From NCBI GenBank assembly GCA_024638765.1, contig JAHEJT010000041.1, forward strand, positions 1-32,857: DNA of 32,857 nt. The letters run 5' to 3'. The notes below the pieces were generated by a model. It ran no database searches. It was given only the letters and a program-made list of their open reading frames with translations, and was not told the DNA's origin. This document shows positions 1 to 6,348 of the stretch, one piece after another. Position 1 is the stretch's first letter; each line of letters begins with the position of its first letter. The DNA is from Verrucomicrobiales bacterium (GTDB taxonomy: Bacteria > Verrucomicrobiota > Verrucomicrobiia > Verrucomicrobiales > DEV007). The translations under genes and the position numbers were made by a program.

Positions 1-59
1 GTCCTGGATCCTTGGGTCTTGCATGGGGGCATCATAGTGAAATCGGCCCGGGCTTCAAG

Positions 60-425
60 CGTAGCCGAAACGGGCACGCTTCGGGGGTCTGTGTAACCGA
101 AGTGGCACACTTCGGGAGTGTGTGTAGCCGAAGTGGCACACTTCGGGAGTGTGTGTAGCCGAAGTGGCACACTTCGGGATTGTGTGTAAGAGTCCACGGG
201 CAGCCCGGCCCGAAGTCTGCGACTTCGGCTACAGGTCTGCGCTGCAGCGGAAGCGGGATAGACACTCCGGGAGTGTGTGTAGCCGAAGTGGCACACTTCG
301 GGAGTGTGTGTAAGAGTCCACGGGCATCGCGGCCCGAAGTCTGCGACTTCGGCTACAGGTCTGCGCTGCAGCGGAAGCGGGATAGACTTCGGGGTCCGCG
401 TGGCCGAAGTGGCACACTTCGGGAG
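60..425. repeat. Array of 31-bp palindromic repeat units
   Basis: The palindrome CCGAAGTGGCACACTTCGG (8-bp arms, 3-nt loop) occurs exactly at 97-115, 128-146, 159-177, 283-301 and 404-422, with a decayed copy near 64-83. The first three exact copies are spaced 31 bp apart. A variant, CCGAAGTCTGCGACTTCGG, lies at 210-228 and 334-352; its loop-closing pair has changed from G-C to C-G on both arms. Each unit can also form a competing stem, CACACT/AGTGTG around TCGGG. Positions 1-59 show nothing I can identify. No gene is supported between 1 and 491. Confidence 0.9.
181..387. repeat. 83-bp direct duplication within the palindrome array
   Basis: Positions 181-263 and 305-387 are near-identical copies, offset by 124 bp. 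They differ only in a few bases just before the CCGAAGTCTGCG palindrome. Each copy carries that palindrome followed by a purine-rich tail ending in GGGATAGAC. The block is interleaved with the 31-bp units, so the region has grown by duplication of a composite unit. Confidence 0.85.
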
Positions 426-491
426 CCCGTAGAGGCTCGGACACTTCCGGGCTTGTATGCACAAAGAGAATTGGTTCATGATCCCGCATCC

Positions 492-1583
492 GTGCCACAA
501 AAACGCACAGCAGCAAGCGCCGAAGAAGCCGCCGCGTTCCGCGAAAAGCTGGAGGCAGAAGGCAAAAAGCTGGTTTTTACCAACGGTTGTTTTGACCTGC
601 TTCACGTCGGCCATGTCCGTTACCTGAAAGAGGCGCGCGCGCTCGGAGACGCCCTCCTGGTCGCGCTCAACGGCGATGATTCCGTGGCACGTCTCAAGGG
701 ACCGGGCCGGCCCGTGAATCCGGCCGATGATCGCGCGGAGATTCTCGCGGCGCTGGAGTCCGTCGACATGGTCGTGGTTTTCGAGGAAGAACGCGTCACC
801 CGCCTGGCGGAACAGATTCGTCCGCACATTTACGCCAAAGGAGGCGATTACACAGTGGAATCACTGAACCTGGAGGAACGCGGCGCCTTGGAAAAGGCGG
901 GCTCGGAAATCCGCATCCTGCCACTGGTAAAGGGAAAGTCCACCAGCGGGACCCTGGCGCGCTTAAAAAAAAACAATAACGCCGGAGGCGGAAGACGGCT
1001 GAGACTGGGAATTCTCGGATCAGGAGAGGGCAGCAACATGGAAGCGATCTGCGAGGCCATCGACCGGGGAGAAATGGACGCAGAGGTGGCGCTGGTAATT
1101 TCCGACCGGGAAGACGCGGCAATCCTGCAGCGGGCCGCCCGGCGGGGGCTGCGGGTGGTCACCGTGCGCCCCGGAGATCGCCCGGGACGCCTGGCGGAAC
1201 CGGCGCAAAAGGAAATCTGCGATCGTTTGCAGGCGGCCCAGGTGGATCTTGTGATTCTCGCTGGGTTCATGCGGGTGCTCCGCGCGCCGTTGCTGGATGC
1301 TTTCGAGAACCGGATTCTCAATGTGCATCCCTCGCTGCTTCCGGAATTTCCAGGACTGGACGCCTGGGGCCAGGCCTTGCGCGCCGGAGTCAGGGAAAGC
1401 GGTTGCACCGTGCATCGTGTGACTGCCGAAGTCGACGAGGGGGCCATTCTGGGTCAGGAGCGTGTCCCGGTGTTGCCGGGCGACACGGTGGAGAGCTTGC
1501 GCGAGCGGATCCACGAAAGAGAACACACGCTCTATCCAAGAGTCATTGGCGAGGTGGGGGAAAAGATTTTGGCGGGGGAATGA
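492..1583 (+). CDS. Fused D-glycero-beta-D-manno-heptose 1-phosphate adenylyltransferase (RfaE2) and phosphoribosylglycinamide formyltransferase (PurN)
   Basis: Two cytosolic enzymes share one frame. Residues 1-157 are an RfaE2-type nucleotidyltransferase that makes ADP-heptose for LPS core. It shows FTNGCFDLLHVGH with the HxGH ATP motif at 38-41 and the family ending GKSTSGTLARL. Residues 170-363 are PurN, the formyl-tetrahydrofolate-dependent third step of purine synthesis. N277, H279 and D315 fit the catalytic Asn-His...Asp triad, with the same 38-residue Asn-Asp spacing as E. coli PurN. I chose GTG 492, just before the first conserved segment; TTG 471 is an alternative. The frame stays open upstream to 180, but that part is repeat DNA. 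The linker is encoded by a run of nine A at 965-973, so the fusion could instead be two genes joined by slippage or a sequencing indel. The family calls are secure; the single-polypeptide state is less so. Confidence 0.85.
   Translation: MPQKRTAASAEEAAAFREKLEAEGKKLVFTNGCFDLLHVGHVRYLKEARALGDALLVALNGDDSVARLKGPGRPVNPADDRAEILAALESVDMVVVFEEERVTRLAEQIRPHIYAKGGDYTVESLNLEERGALEKAGSEIRILPLVKGKSTSGTLARLKKNNNAGGGRRLRLGILGSGEGSNMEAICEAIDRGEMDAEVALVISDREDAAILQRAARRGLRVVTVRPGDRPGRLAEPAQKEICDRLQAAQVDLVILAGFMRVLRAPLLDAFENRILNVHPSLLPEFPGLDAWGQALRAGVRESGCTVHRVTAEVDEGAILGQERVPVLPGDTVESLRERIHEREHTLYPRVIGEVGEKILAGE
965..973 (+). other. A9 homopolymer at the RfaE2/PurN junction (possible slippage site)
   Basis: Nine consecutive A bases lie exactly between the two enzyme domains. 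In the given frame they encode Lys-Lys-Asn. One extra A would make the frame read AAA CAA TAA and end RfaE2 at once. A purine-rich GGAGGCGG follows at 983-990, a few bases before the first conserved PurN codons. Long A runs are known sites of transcriptional slippage and also of sequencing error. Confidence 0.5.
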
Positions 1584-1608
1584 GACAAGATGAGTCCTGG
1601 GAACGAAA

Positions 1609-1777
1609 TTCAATTCGTGGCCATTCGTGTGCCATTCGCGAAAATTTATCCCCGCTTCGCGGGGCTCTGCGATTTGCCTTCGGTTAATAAGCTGCGCTAA
1701 CGCGCCGAAGCAGTGTGTTAAAAATTTTTCAATGCGAATGACCGCGAATTTTGACGAATGTGCGCGAATGCGCGTTG
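1609..1777. repeat. Composite repeat with 10-bp-phased ATTCGTG / CGCGAAT arms
   Basis: The left part repeats ATTCGTG-type words about every 10-11 bp (1611-1642). The right part repeats the inverse, CGAAT-type words, every 10 bp (1735-1775). Between them is a hairpin element at 1643-1670. The same architecture recurs at 4153-4317. The open frame of the downstream helicase runs into the right arm, but that part is repeat and not protein. Confidence 0.7.
1643..1670. repeat. Hairpin repeat, copy 1 (CCCCGC-TTC-GCGGGG stem)
   Basis: A 28-bp element with a perfect 6-bp stem CCCCGC/GCGGGG and a TTC loop. It matches 4153-4180 except for three bases. Two of those form a compensatory C-G to T-A pair in the stem and the third is in the loop. 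It lies soon after the RfaE2-PurN stop, but no T-tract follows, so a terminator role is not supported. Confidence 0.7.
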
Positions 1778-1831
1778 GAGCCGGAACGCCGCCCCGACCG
1801 ACAGAAACTAATTAGCAAGGCCCAAATTAGA

Positions 1832-3853
1832 TTGCGCCTTAACGAAGAACAACAGAAGGCCGTCGACCAGGTGGACGGACCGGTATTGATCCTGGCGGGA
1901 GCCGGCACCGGGAAGACGCGTGTCATCACCGCGCGCATTGCCCACATGGTGCGGCAGGGGATTTCCCCGGCAAAAATCCTGGCGGTCACCTTCACCAACA
2001 AGGCCGCCAACGAGATGCGGGAACGCGTGGCGAAAGCGATACATAAGGACGACGCCCAGGAAATCACTATTTGCACCTTTCATTCCCTCTGCGTGCGGAT
2101 CCTGCGGCAATCCATCGAGCGCCTCGGGTATAAGCGCAACTTCAGCATTTACGCGGGCTCCGATCAATTGGGCTTGGTCCGGCGCCTGGTGGTCAAGAAA
2201 TCCGCGCGTGACGAAAAACTGGATCCCAAACTCGCGCTCACTCTGATCAGCCGCGCCAAGAACCGGGCGATCCCGGTATCGGACACTGACGACGCCCTCA
2301 TCGCCGAGGTTTACCGCGCTTACCAGGCGGAATTGAAAACGCTCAATGCGGTCGACTTCGACGACTTGCTGATTCTCGCGGTGCGCGCACTCAAGGAACA
2401 CGCCGGCGTGCGGGAGGAATGGCGGCGGCGCTTTTCGCATATCATGGTCGATGAATTTCAGGATACCAACCGTCTCCAGATGGACCTGGTTCGACTCATG
2501 GTCGGGCCGGAGAAGAACATTTGCGTGGTCGGCGACGACGACCAGAGCATTTACGGATGGCGTGGCGCGGAAATTTCCAACATCCTGGAATTCGAGCGCC
2601 ACTTTCCGAATCCCCTTATCATCAAGCTGGAGCAGAATTACCGGAGCACCAACCCGATCCTGCACACCGCCAACAGTTTGATTCGGCACAATGTGGAGCG
2701 GCGGGAGAAGCGATTGTGGAGCGCGAACCCGGGCGAGGAGCCGGTGCGCGTGGTCGCCATGCCGGAAGAGGAATCGGAGGCCGCACACGTTATCGCGGAG
2801 ATCTTGGAAAATCGTTCTACCGAGGGACTCCCCTGGGATCAGTTTGCGATTCTTTTTCGGATGAATTCCCAATCCCGGTTGTTTGAAGAACAACTGCGCA
2901 GGCACGAGATACCCTACCGCCTCATCGGCGGTCAGAGCTTCTACGACCGGCGGGAGGTGAAAGACCTGGTCGCTTACCTCCAGCTCTTCGTCAATCCCGC
3001 CGATGACGTGAGCCTGTTGCGGATCATCGGAACTCCTCCCCGGGGTATCGGCGGCGGGACCATCACCCTGGCGACCGACCACAGTGTCTCTTCCGGACTG
3101 CACTTGTTTCAGGCCCTTCAGGACCCGGCATTTGTGGCGCAGCTTTCGAAACGCGCAGCCGTGGCCGTCGGGGACTTCACCAGGCTGATCAATGAATCCC
3201 ACCGGCAAGTCACGGATTCCACCTCGGGATACGCGGCCCTGCTGCAGAAAGTGGTCGAGGAAACCGGGTACATTGAATTCGTCAAGCGCAATTGCAAGAC
3301 ACCGGATGAAGCGGTTTCCCGGGAGCAAAACGTCCGGGAGATGATGGACGCGCTCTATCAGCATGAATCGCGGTCCTCGGCCGGGCTCCGCGGGTTTCTC
3401 GATGAAATCGCCTTGATGCAGGAAAAGGAAGAGGAGGAAGACGGTAAGGACGATCTGCAGGGTGGTGTCCTGCTGATTACGCTGCACGCAGCCAAGGGCT
3501 TGGAGTTTCCGCGGGTCTTTCTCGTGGGCCTGGAGGAAGGAATTCTCCCTCACAGCCGCTCCGTCGACGAGGGCTCGCGTGACGAAGAACGGCGGTTGTT
3601 TTACGTGGGAATCACGCGCGCCATGTCGCATTTGACGCTGTCTTATTGTCTTTCCCGGAAACGATGGGGCGACGTCTTGCCATGCCGGCCGAGCTCGTTC
3701 CTCGAAGAGCTGGATGAGGCGCACCTCGAAGAGCTGGATTACGAGGAGTTGTGCCGGCAGCCGGCGACGGAAGATCTGGCCCAGGATTACTTTGCGCGGA
3801 TGAAAGGAATGCTCGAGGGAGTGGAGGGGTTTGAGTTGAAGGATGAAGGATGA
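1832..3853 (+). CDS. rep: ATP-dependent DNA helicase, Rep/UvrD superfamily I (Rep-like)
   Basis: A 3'-5' DNA helicase of the Rep/PcrA/UvrD group, acting at replication forks and in repair. Visible motifs are Walker A GAGTGKT with Lys28, the TFTNKAA motif, DEFQDTN (motif II), GDDDQSIYGWRGA (motif III), QNYRS (motif IV), LHAAKGLEF (motif V) and EERRLFYVGITRA (motif VI). I placed the start at TTG 1832. The resulting N-terminus RLNEEQQKAV matches E. coli Rep (MRLNPGQQQAV), puts the Walker A lysine at the same residue number, and gives 673 aa, the length I recall for E. coli Rep. The frame is open back to 1751, but that part is intergenic repeat. There is no clear ribosome-binding site. The C-terminus ends KDEG inside the first copies of a GGATGAA tandem array. 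PcrA or UvrD are alternative names; Rep fits best. Confidence 0.93.
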   Translation: MRLNEEQQKAVDQVDGPVLILAGAGTGKTRVITARIAHMVRQGISPAKILAVTFTNKAANEMRERVAKAIHKDDAQEITICTFHSLCVRILRQSIERLGYKRNFSIYAGSDQLGLVRRLVVKKSARDEKLDPKLALTLISRAKNRAIPVSDTDDALIAEVYRAYQAELKTLNAVDFDDLLILAVRALKEHAGVREEWRRRFSHIMVDEFQDTNRLQMDLVRLMVGPEKNICVVGDDDQSIYGWRGAEISNILEFERHFPNPLIIKLEQNYRSTNPILHTANSLIRHNVERREKRLWSANPGEEPVRVVAMPEEESEAAHVIAEILENRSTEGLPWDQFAILFRMNSQSRLFEEQLRRHEIPYRLIGGQSFYDRREVKDLVAYLQLFVNPADDVSLLRIIGTPPRGIGGGTITLATDHSVSSGLHLFQALQDPAFVAQLSKRAAVAVGDFTRLINESHRQVTDSTSGYAALLQKVVEETGYIEFVKRNCKTPDEAVSREQNVREMMDALYQHESRSSAGLRGFLDEIALMQEKEEEEDGKDDLQGGVLLITLHAAKGLEFPRVFLVGLEEGILPHSRSVDEGSRDEERRLFYVGITRAMSHLTLSYCLSRKRWGDVLPCRPSSFLEELDEAHLEELDYEELCRQPATEDLAQDYFARMKGMLEGVEGFELKDEG

Positions 3854-3917
3854 AGGATGAAGGATGAAGGATGAAGGATGAAGGATGAAGGATGAAGGAT
3901 GAAGGATGAAGGATGAA
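3841..3917. repeat. (GGATGAA)11 heptamer tandem array at the 3' end of rep
   Basis: Eleven perfect copies of GGATGAA fill 3841-3917. The rep stop codon (TGA, 3851-3853) is supplied by the second copy. Because 7 is not a multiple of 3, three successive copies place TGA in all three frames, so copy-number change beyond the first two cannot alter the Rep protein. Confidence 0.95.
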
Positions 3918-3942
3918 TGGAAGAGGCGGTCAACCCTCCGCT

Positions 3943-4097
3943 TGTCATCCCGAGCGCAGTCGAGGGATCTCACGTTTTACCCATGGCGTCGTTTCGCCGG
4001 AAACAGGGCGATCGTCAGGAGCGCTATCGACAAAATCAGCACGCAAGAGTGCGCGCGGGGCCCTGAGAGGGATCCCTCGACTCCGCTCGGGATGACA
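3943..4097. mobile_element. MITE-like element with 27-bp terminal inverted repeats
   Basis: The left arm (from 3943, beginning TGTCATCCCGAGCGCAGT) and the right arm (4071-4097) are inverted copies matching at 26 of 27 bases. They enclose about 100 bp with no coding content. The total is 155 bp with no transposase. The arm resembles a dispersed repeat I recall from many bacterial genomes (GTCATCC...GAGCG...TCGA...GGATC), so a non-autonomous element is likely. I cannot see a clear target-site duplication. Confidence 0.7.
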
Positions 4098-4152
4098 CAG
4101 AGGGGGGCGGGATGACGCGTTCAAGGATCAGGGTTCCCTTCTGAGGCTTCTG

Positions 4153-4180
4153 AATTTATCCTCGCTACGCGAGGCTCTGC
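4153..4180. repeat. Hairpin repeat, copy 2 (CCTCGC-TAC-GCGAGG stem)
   Basis: The second copy of the 28-bp hairpin element at 1643-1670, with compensatory stem changes. As in copy 1, it sits next to a 10-bp-phased ATTCGTG repeat block, so the two modules seem to form one composite repeat. Confidence 0.7.
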
Positions 4181-4212
4181 AGTATGCCTGCGGCCTCGAT
4201 GATGCGCCGTCG

Positions 4213-4317
4213 CGTCGTGGCAGTGCGTTCATTCGTGTTTCATTCGTGAAAATTCGTGTTAAGAAAATTCAGATCCAACACGAATGAGCGCAAATGACCG
4301 CGAATGAGCACGAATTC
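4213..4317. repeat. 10-bp-phased ATTCGTG / CACGAAT repeat with inverted arms
   Basis: The left arm contains three ATTCGTG words spaced 10-11 bp (from about 4214). The right arm holds four decamers in perfect 10-bp register (CACGAATGAG, CGCAAATGAC, CGCGAATGAG, CACGAATTCA), ending at about 4317. The arms are inverted relative to each other around an AT-rich centre. No coding content is seen. Confidence 0.75.
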
Positions 4318-4352
4318 AGACAGCAGAGAGGCTCCGCGAGTTGAATCTCGAA

Positions 4353-4387
4353 AATCAGCAATCGGCAATCTGAAATCTGAAATCGGA
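4353..4387. repeat. Degenerate heptamer array (AATCNGN)5
   Basis: Five consecutive 7-bp units: AATCAGC, AATCGGC, AATCTGA, AATCTGA, AATCGGA. Together with the elements listed separately, this accounts for most of the 670-bp gap between rep and the iscA-like gene. I see no gene there. Confidence 0.7.
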
Positions 4388-4525
4388 CTGCTATGCGCGG
4401 AGCGCCCGATGTGTTACTGAAAGCACTCTGCAGAGCCCGACGCAGGAGGGATAAATCGGAAATTTGAACCCCCTGTCGCGGTAGACATTCCTCCGGAGTG
4501 AGTTAACGTCTTGTGCGGACCGATC

Positions 4526-4918
4526 ATGACCAAATCTTCCACAGCGACGAGCCGGTATGCAGGCGTCAAATTCAAGCTCGGCAACGAGCGCCTCATTAAA
4601 GTGCTGCCTTCGGCGTCGGACAAATTGACCGGCCTTTTGGTGAAACAAGGGCGCGGCGATTACGGCGCATTGCGTGTCGCGGTGGTGGGTGGCGGTTGTT
4701 CCGGGCTGCAATACAAGATGGACCTGGTCGACGGTCCCGCCGACCGCGATATCCTGGTGGAATCGGGAGAGGTGCGGGTGGTGATCGATCCCAAGAGCGC
4801 GCTTTTTGTGAGCGGATCGGAATTGGATTTCAGCGACGATCTGCAGAGCGGCGGATTCAAGGTCAGCAATCCCAACGCCGTGGTGACCTGTTCCTGCGGG
4901 GAAAGTTTTGCGGCGTAG
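4526..4918 (+). CDS. iscA: A-type Fe-S cluster carrier (IscA/ErpA family)
   Basis: A small cytosolic scaffold or carrier that receives Fe-S clusters and passes them to apoproteins. From ATG 4526 it is 130 aa. The conserved cysteines are C58 in GGCSGLQY and C122/C124 in the terminal CSCGESF. Their spacing (64, then 2) equals that of E. coli IscA C35/C99/C101. LDFSDDLQSGGFKVSNPN is typical of the family. The N-terminus is about 23 residues longer than in E. coli. An upstream TTG at 4511 adds only five residues and is less likely. The next genes are hscB and hscA, so it belongs to an ISC-type set even though 675 bp of repeats intervene. IscA versus ErpA cannot be separated from sequence alone. 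Confidence 0.93.
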   Translation: MTKSSTATSRYAGVKFKLGNERLIKVLPSASDKLTGLLVKQGRGDYGALRVAVVGGGCSGLQYKMDLVDGPADRDILVESGEVRVVIDPKSALFVSGSELDFSDDLQSGGFKVSNPNAVVTCSCGESFAA

Positions 4919-4922
4919 CCGC

Positions 4923-4950
4923 AGGTATCAGGAATCGGGTATTGGGTGTC
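4923..4950. repeat. Degenerate heptamer array (RGGTATC-like)4
   Basis: Directly after the iscA stop come four 7-bp units: AGGTATC, AGGAATC, GGGTATT, GGGTGTC. As with rep and actE, a heptamer block starts within a few bases of a stop codon. Confidence 0.6.
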
Positions 4951-4953
4951 CCG

Positions 4954-4975
4954 CCTTCGCCCTTCGGGCTTCGGC
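4954..4975. repeat. CCTTCG...CTTCGG dispersed repeat, copy 1
   Basis: This 22-bp stretch has a GCCC-TTC-GGGC hairpin core. It is the reverse complement, at 21 of 22 positions, of 10291-10312 just upstream of trhO. It is a dispersed palindromic repeat with no coding role. Confidence 0.6.
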
Positions 4976-4994
4976 GCGGCAGGCAGGTGTCAGG

Positions 4995-5142
4995 TGTGTA
5001 GGTGCGAGCGTGAGCGAGTACCCTGTTCGGGTGTGTAGGTGCGAGCGTGAGCGAGTACCTTGTTCGGGTGTGTAGGTGCGAGCGTGAGCGAGTACCTTGT
5101 TCGGGTGTGTAGGTGCGAGCGTGAGCGAGTACCTTGTTCGGG
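4995..5142. repeat. Four tandem copies of a 37-bp unit
   Basis: Copies span 4995-5031, 5032-5068, 5069-5105 and 5106-5142. They are identical except for one C/T change in copy 1. Each begins TGTGTAGGTGCGAGCG and ends TTCGGG. The copies abut with no unique spacers, so this is a minisatellite and not a CRISPR array. Confidence 0.95.
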
Positions 5143-5275
5143 TGTCAAGGTTCAGGTTTGAGGTTTCAGGGGGACAGGCTGGATTGACGATTGATGATTG
5201 TTGCTTTTTGAAGGCTGAAGTCCCGACTTCGACAATCAGCAATCAGCAATCAGATGTCAGATGTCAGGTGTCAGG
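5141..5275. repeat. Two degenerate heptamer blocks
   Basis: Block one (5141-5168) reads GGTGTCA, AGGTTCA, GGTTTGA, GGTTTCA. Block two (5234-5275) reads AATCAGC, AATCAGC, AATCAGA, TGTCAGA, TGTCAGG, TGTCAGG. In block two the motif drifts along the array while the 7-bp register holds. The 65 bp between them show nothing I can name. Confidence 0.65.
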
Positions 5276-5319
5276 ACTGCCGTGCGCGGAAGCGCAGATA
5301 TGAACCCGAAGGCAATTGC

Positions 5320-5337
5320 GTTCCGACTCGTCGGAAC
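5320..5337. repeat. CCGACTCGTCGG hairpin repeat
   Basis: A perfect 7-bp stem (GTTCCGA/TCGGAAC) with a CTCG loop. A sister copy at 10341-10356 (TCCCGACTCGTCGGGA) keeps the loop and changes both arms compatibly. Confidence 0.55.
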
Positions 5338-5387
5338 CGGAAGCAGGATAATCAGTGAGAAGTGATGGGCCGCGGTCGCATCGCGTA

Positions 5388-5423
5388 TAGTATATACTAT
5401 AGTGCATACTATAGTATATACTA
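5388..5423. promoter_or_regulatory. Large AT-rich palindrome upstream of hscB
   Basis: A perfect 16-bp inverted repeat (TAGTATATACTATAGT and its complement) around the 4-nt loop GCAT. Each arm contains its own palindrome, TAGTATATACTA. It lies about 170 bp before hscB in otherwise GC-rich DNA. It could be an operator, a cruciform or a transcript hairpin. No T-tract follows, so a standard terminator is unlikely. From here to hscB I see no gene. Confidence 0.6.
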
Positions 5424-5593
5424 CTGGCTGTCTTGAGGGCGCAGTCAGAACATGGGTGACGCCTCCGGGCCTGATTCTCAGGATTTCAGCGATTCCAACG
5501 CGCATGGATCACAATCCTTGCGCTGGGCTACTTAGCACGATGCAAGATGCTTTCGGATTGTGACTTTCCGCGATTCCGTGATGGTATCTTGTC

Positions 5594-6175
5594 GTGGTGG
5601 ATCATTTCAATGTGCTGGGGCTCGGGCGGAAGGCGGAGATTCCGGATGACGAGATCCAGAAAGCCTTTCACGCCCTGAGCCGGGAACAGCATCCGGATGC
5701 GAGCGCGGCCAAGGAAGGCGGGGATTTTGCGGTCGTCAGCGAAGCGTATCGAGTGTTGGGCAATCCGGCGACCCGGCTCAAGCACTTGCTGGCGCTGGAG
5801 TTCGAGGAACGGGACGACAAACCAGGCGCGGGAGGCGCCGGGATTTCGGAGGACCTCGTGCAATTGTTCGGAAAGGTCGGTGGGGCCCTGCAGGCGGCGG
5901 ACGAGATCCTGGCGAAGCGCGAAAAGCAACAGACCGCGTTGGGAAAGGCGGTCCTGGCAAAGGAGGAACTGGAGCGGCAGGGTAAACTCCGGGAACTGGC
6001 GGCATTTGTAGACGAGGAAATCGGGAGCGCATGCGCACGGTTCGGCGAGATCGACGGCCTGCTGGAGAGCGACCGGGAAGCGGGGCGACAGATCGGCGAG
6101 GCACTTGCGGCCAGGCTGGGGTTCCTGACAAAGTGGCAGGCGAAGATTCGGGAGAAGATTATGGAGTTTGTGTGA
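5594..6175 (+). CDS. hscB: Fe-S assembly co-chaperone HscB (J-domain protein)
   Basis: A J-domain co-chaperone that delivers the Fe-S scaffold to HscA and stimulates its ATPase. At 193 aa it is near the E. coli HscB length. It opens DHFNVLGL, like the HscB start, with an N-terminal J domain (about residues 3-65) holding the His33-Pro34-Asp35 motif. The LLALEF segment follows, then a charged helical C-terminal domain (about 85-193) corresponding to the scaffold-binding bundle. There is no glycine-rich or zinc domain, which argues against DnaJ. The start is GTG 5594 (GTG 5597 also possible), with no clear ribosome-binding site. The hscA gene follows after 173 bp of repeat DNA. Confidence 0.9.
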   Translation: MVDHFNVLGLGRKAEIPDDEIQKAFHALSREQHPDASAAKEGGDFAVVSEAYRVLGNPATRLKHLLALEFEERDDKPGAGGAGISEDLVQLFGKVGGALQAADEILAKREKQQTALGKAVLAKEELERQGKLRELAAFVDEEIGSACARFGEIDGLLESDREAGRQIGEALAARLGFLTKWQAKIREKIMEFV

Positions 6176-6186
6176 GAACCACAGAA

Positions 6187-6312
6187 TTAAACCGCCAATG
6201 GACGCAAACTTTTTTCCGCAGAATTTTTTCATACCGCAGAGGACGCAGATGGGCGCAGATGGTTTTTGATCGCAGATTTTGAACCGCGAAATAGACGAAA
6301 TACACGAAAGGC
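6187..6312. repeat. 10-bp-phased ACCGC / ACGC decamer repeat between hscB and hscA
   Basis: Decamers such as ACCGCAGAGG, ACGCAGATGG, GCGCAGATGG (6234-6263) and ACCGCGAAAT, AGACGAAATA, CACGAAAGGC (from about 6283) run in 10-bp register. An AACCGCCAATGGACGC start lies near 6189. This is the third locus in the window with the same decamer logic. It fills the gap between two genes that work together. Confidence 0.65.
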
Positions 6313-6348
6313 TGATTTTTTGTTTTAGTTTGAGAGAGATAGAATGTG

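Noticed and set aside
60..425. Possible CRISPR array in the palindromic repeats
   Set aside because: The copies are contiguous 31-bp tandem units interleaved with a duplicated block, not repeats separated by unique spacers.
180..491. N-terminal extension of the RfaE2-PurN gene
   Set aside because: The codons translate the 31-bp palindromic repeats and show no protein family features.
1643..1670. Rho-independent terminator after the RfaE2-PurN gene
   Set aside because: The GC stem is not followed by a T-tract, and the same element recurs at 4153-4180 away from a gene end.
1808..3973. A 721-codon minus-strand open frame opposite rep
   Set aside because: It is antisense to all helicase motifs and starts by translating the heptamer array as repeated FILHPSS. 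No independent support.
3906..4115. Short + strand open frames after rep
   Set aside because: They translate the heptamer array and the MITE-like element and have no protein features.
4995..5142. Possible CRISPR array
   Set aside because: Repeats are 37 bp and abut directly with no spacers; no cas genes are nearby.
5257..5505. An 82-codon minus-strand open frame upstream of hscB
   Set aside because: It reads through the AT palindrome and heptamers and shows no domain or start signal.
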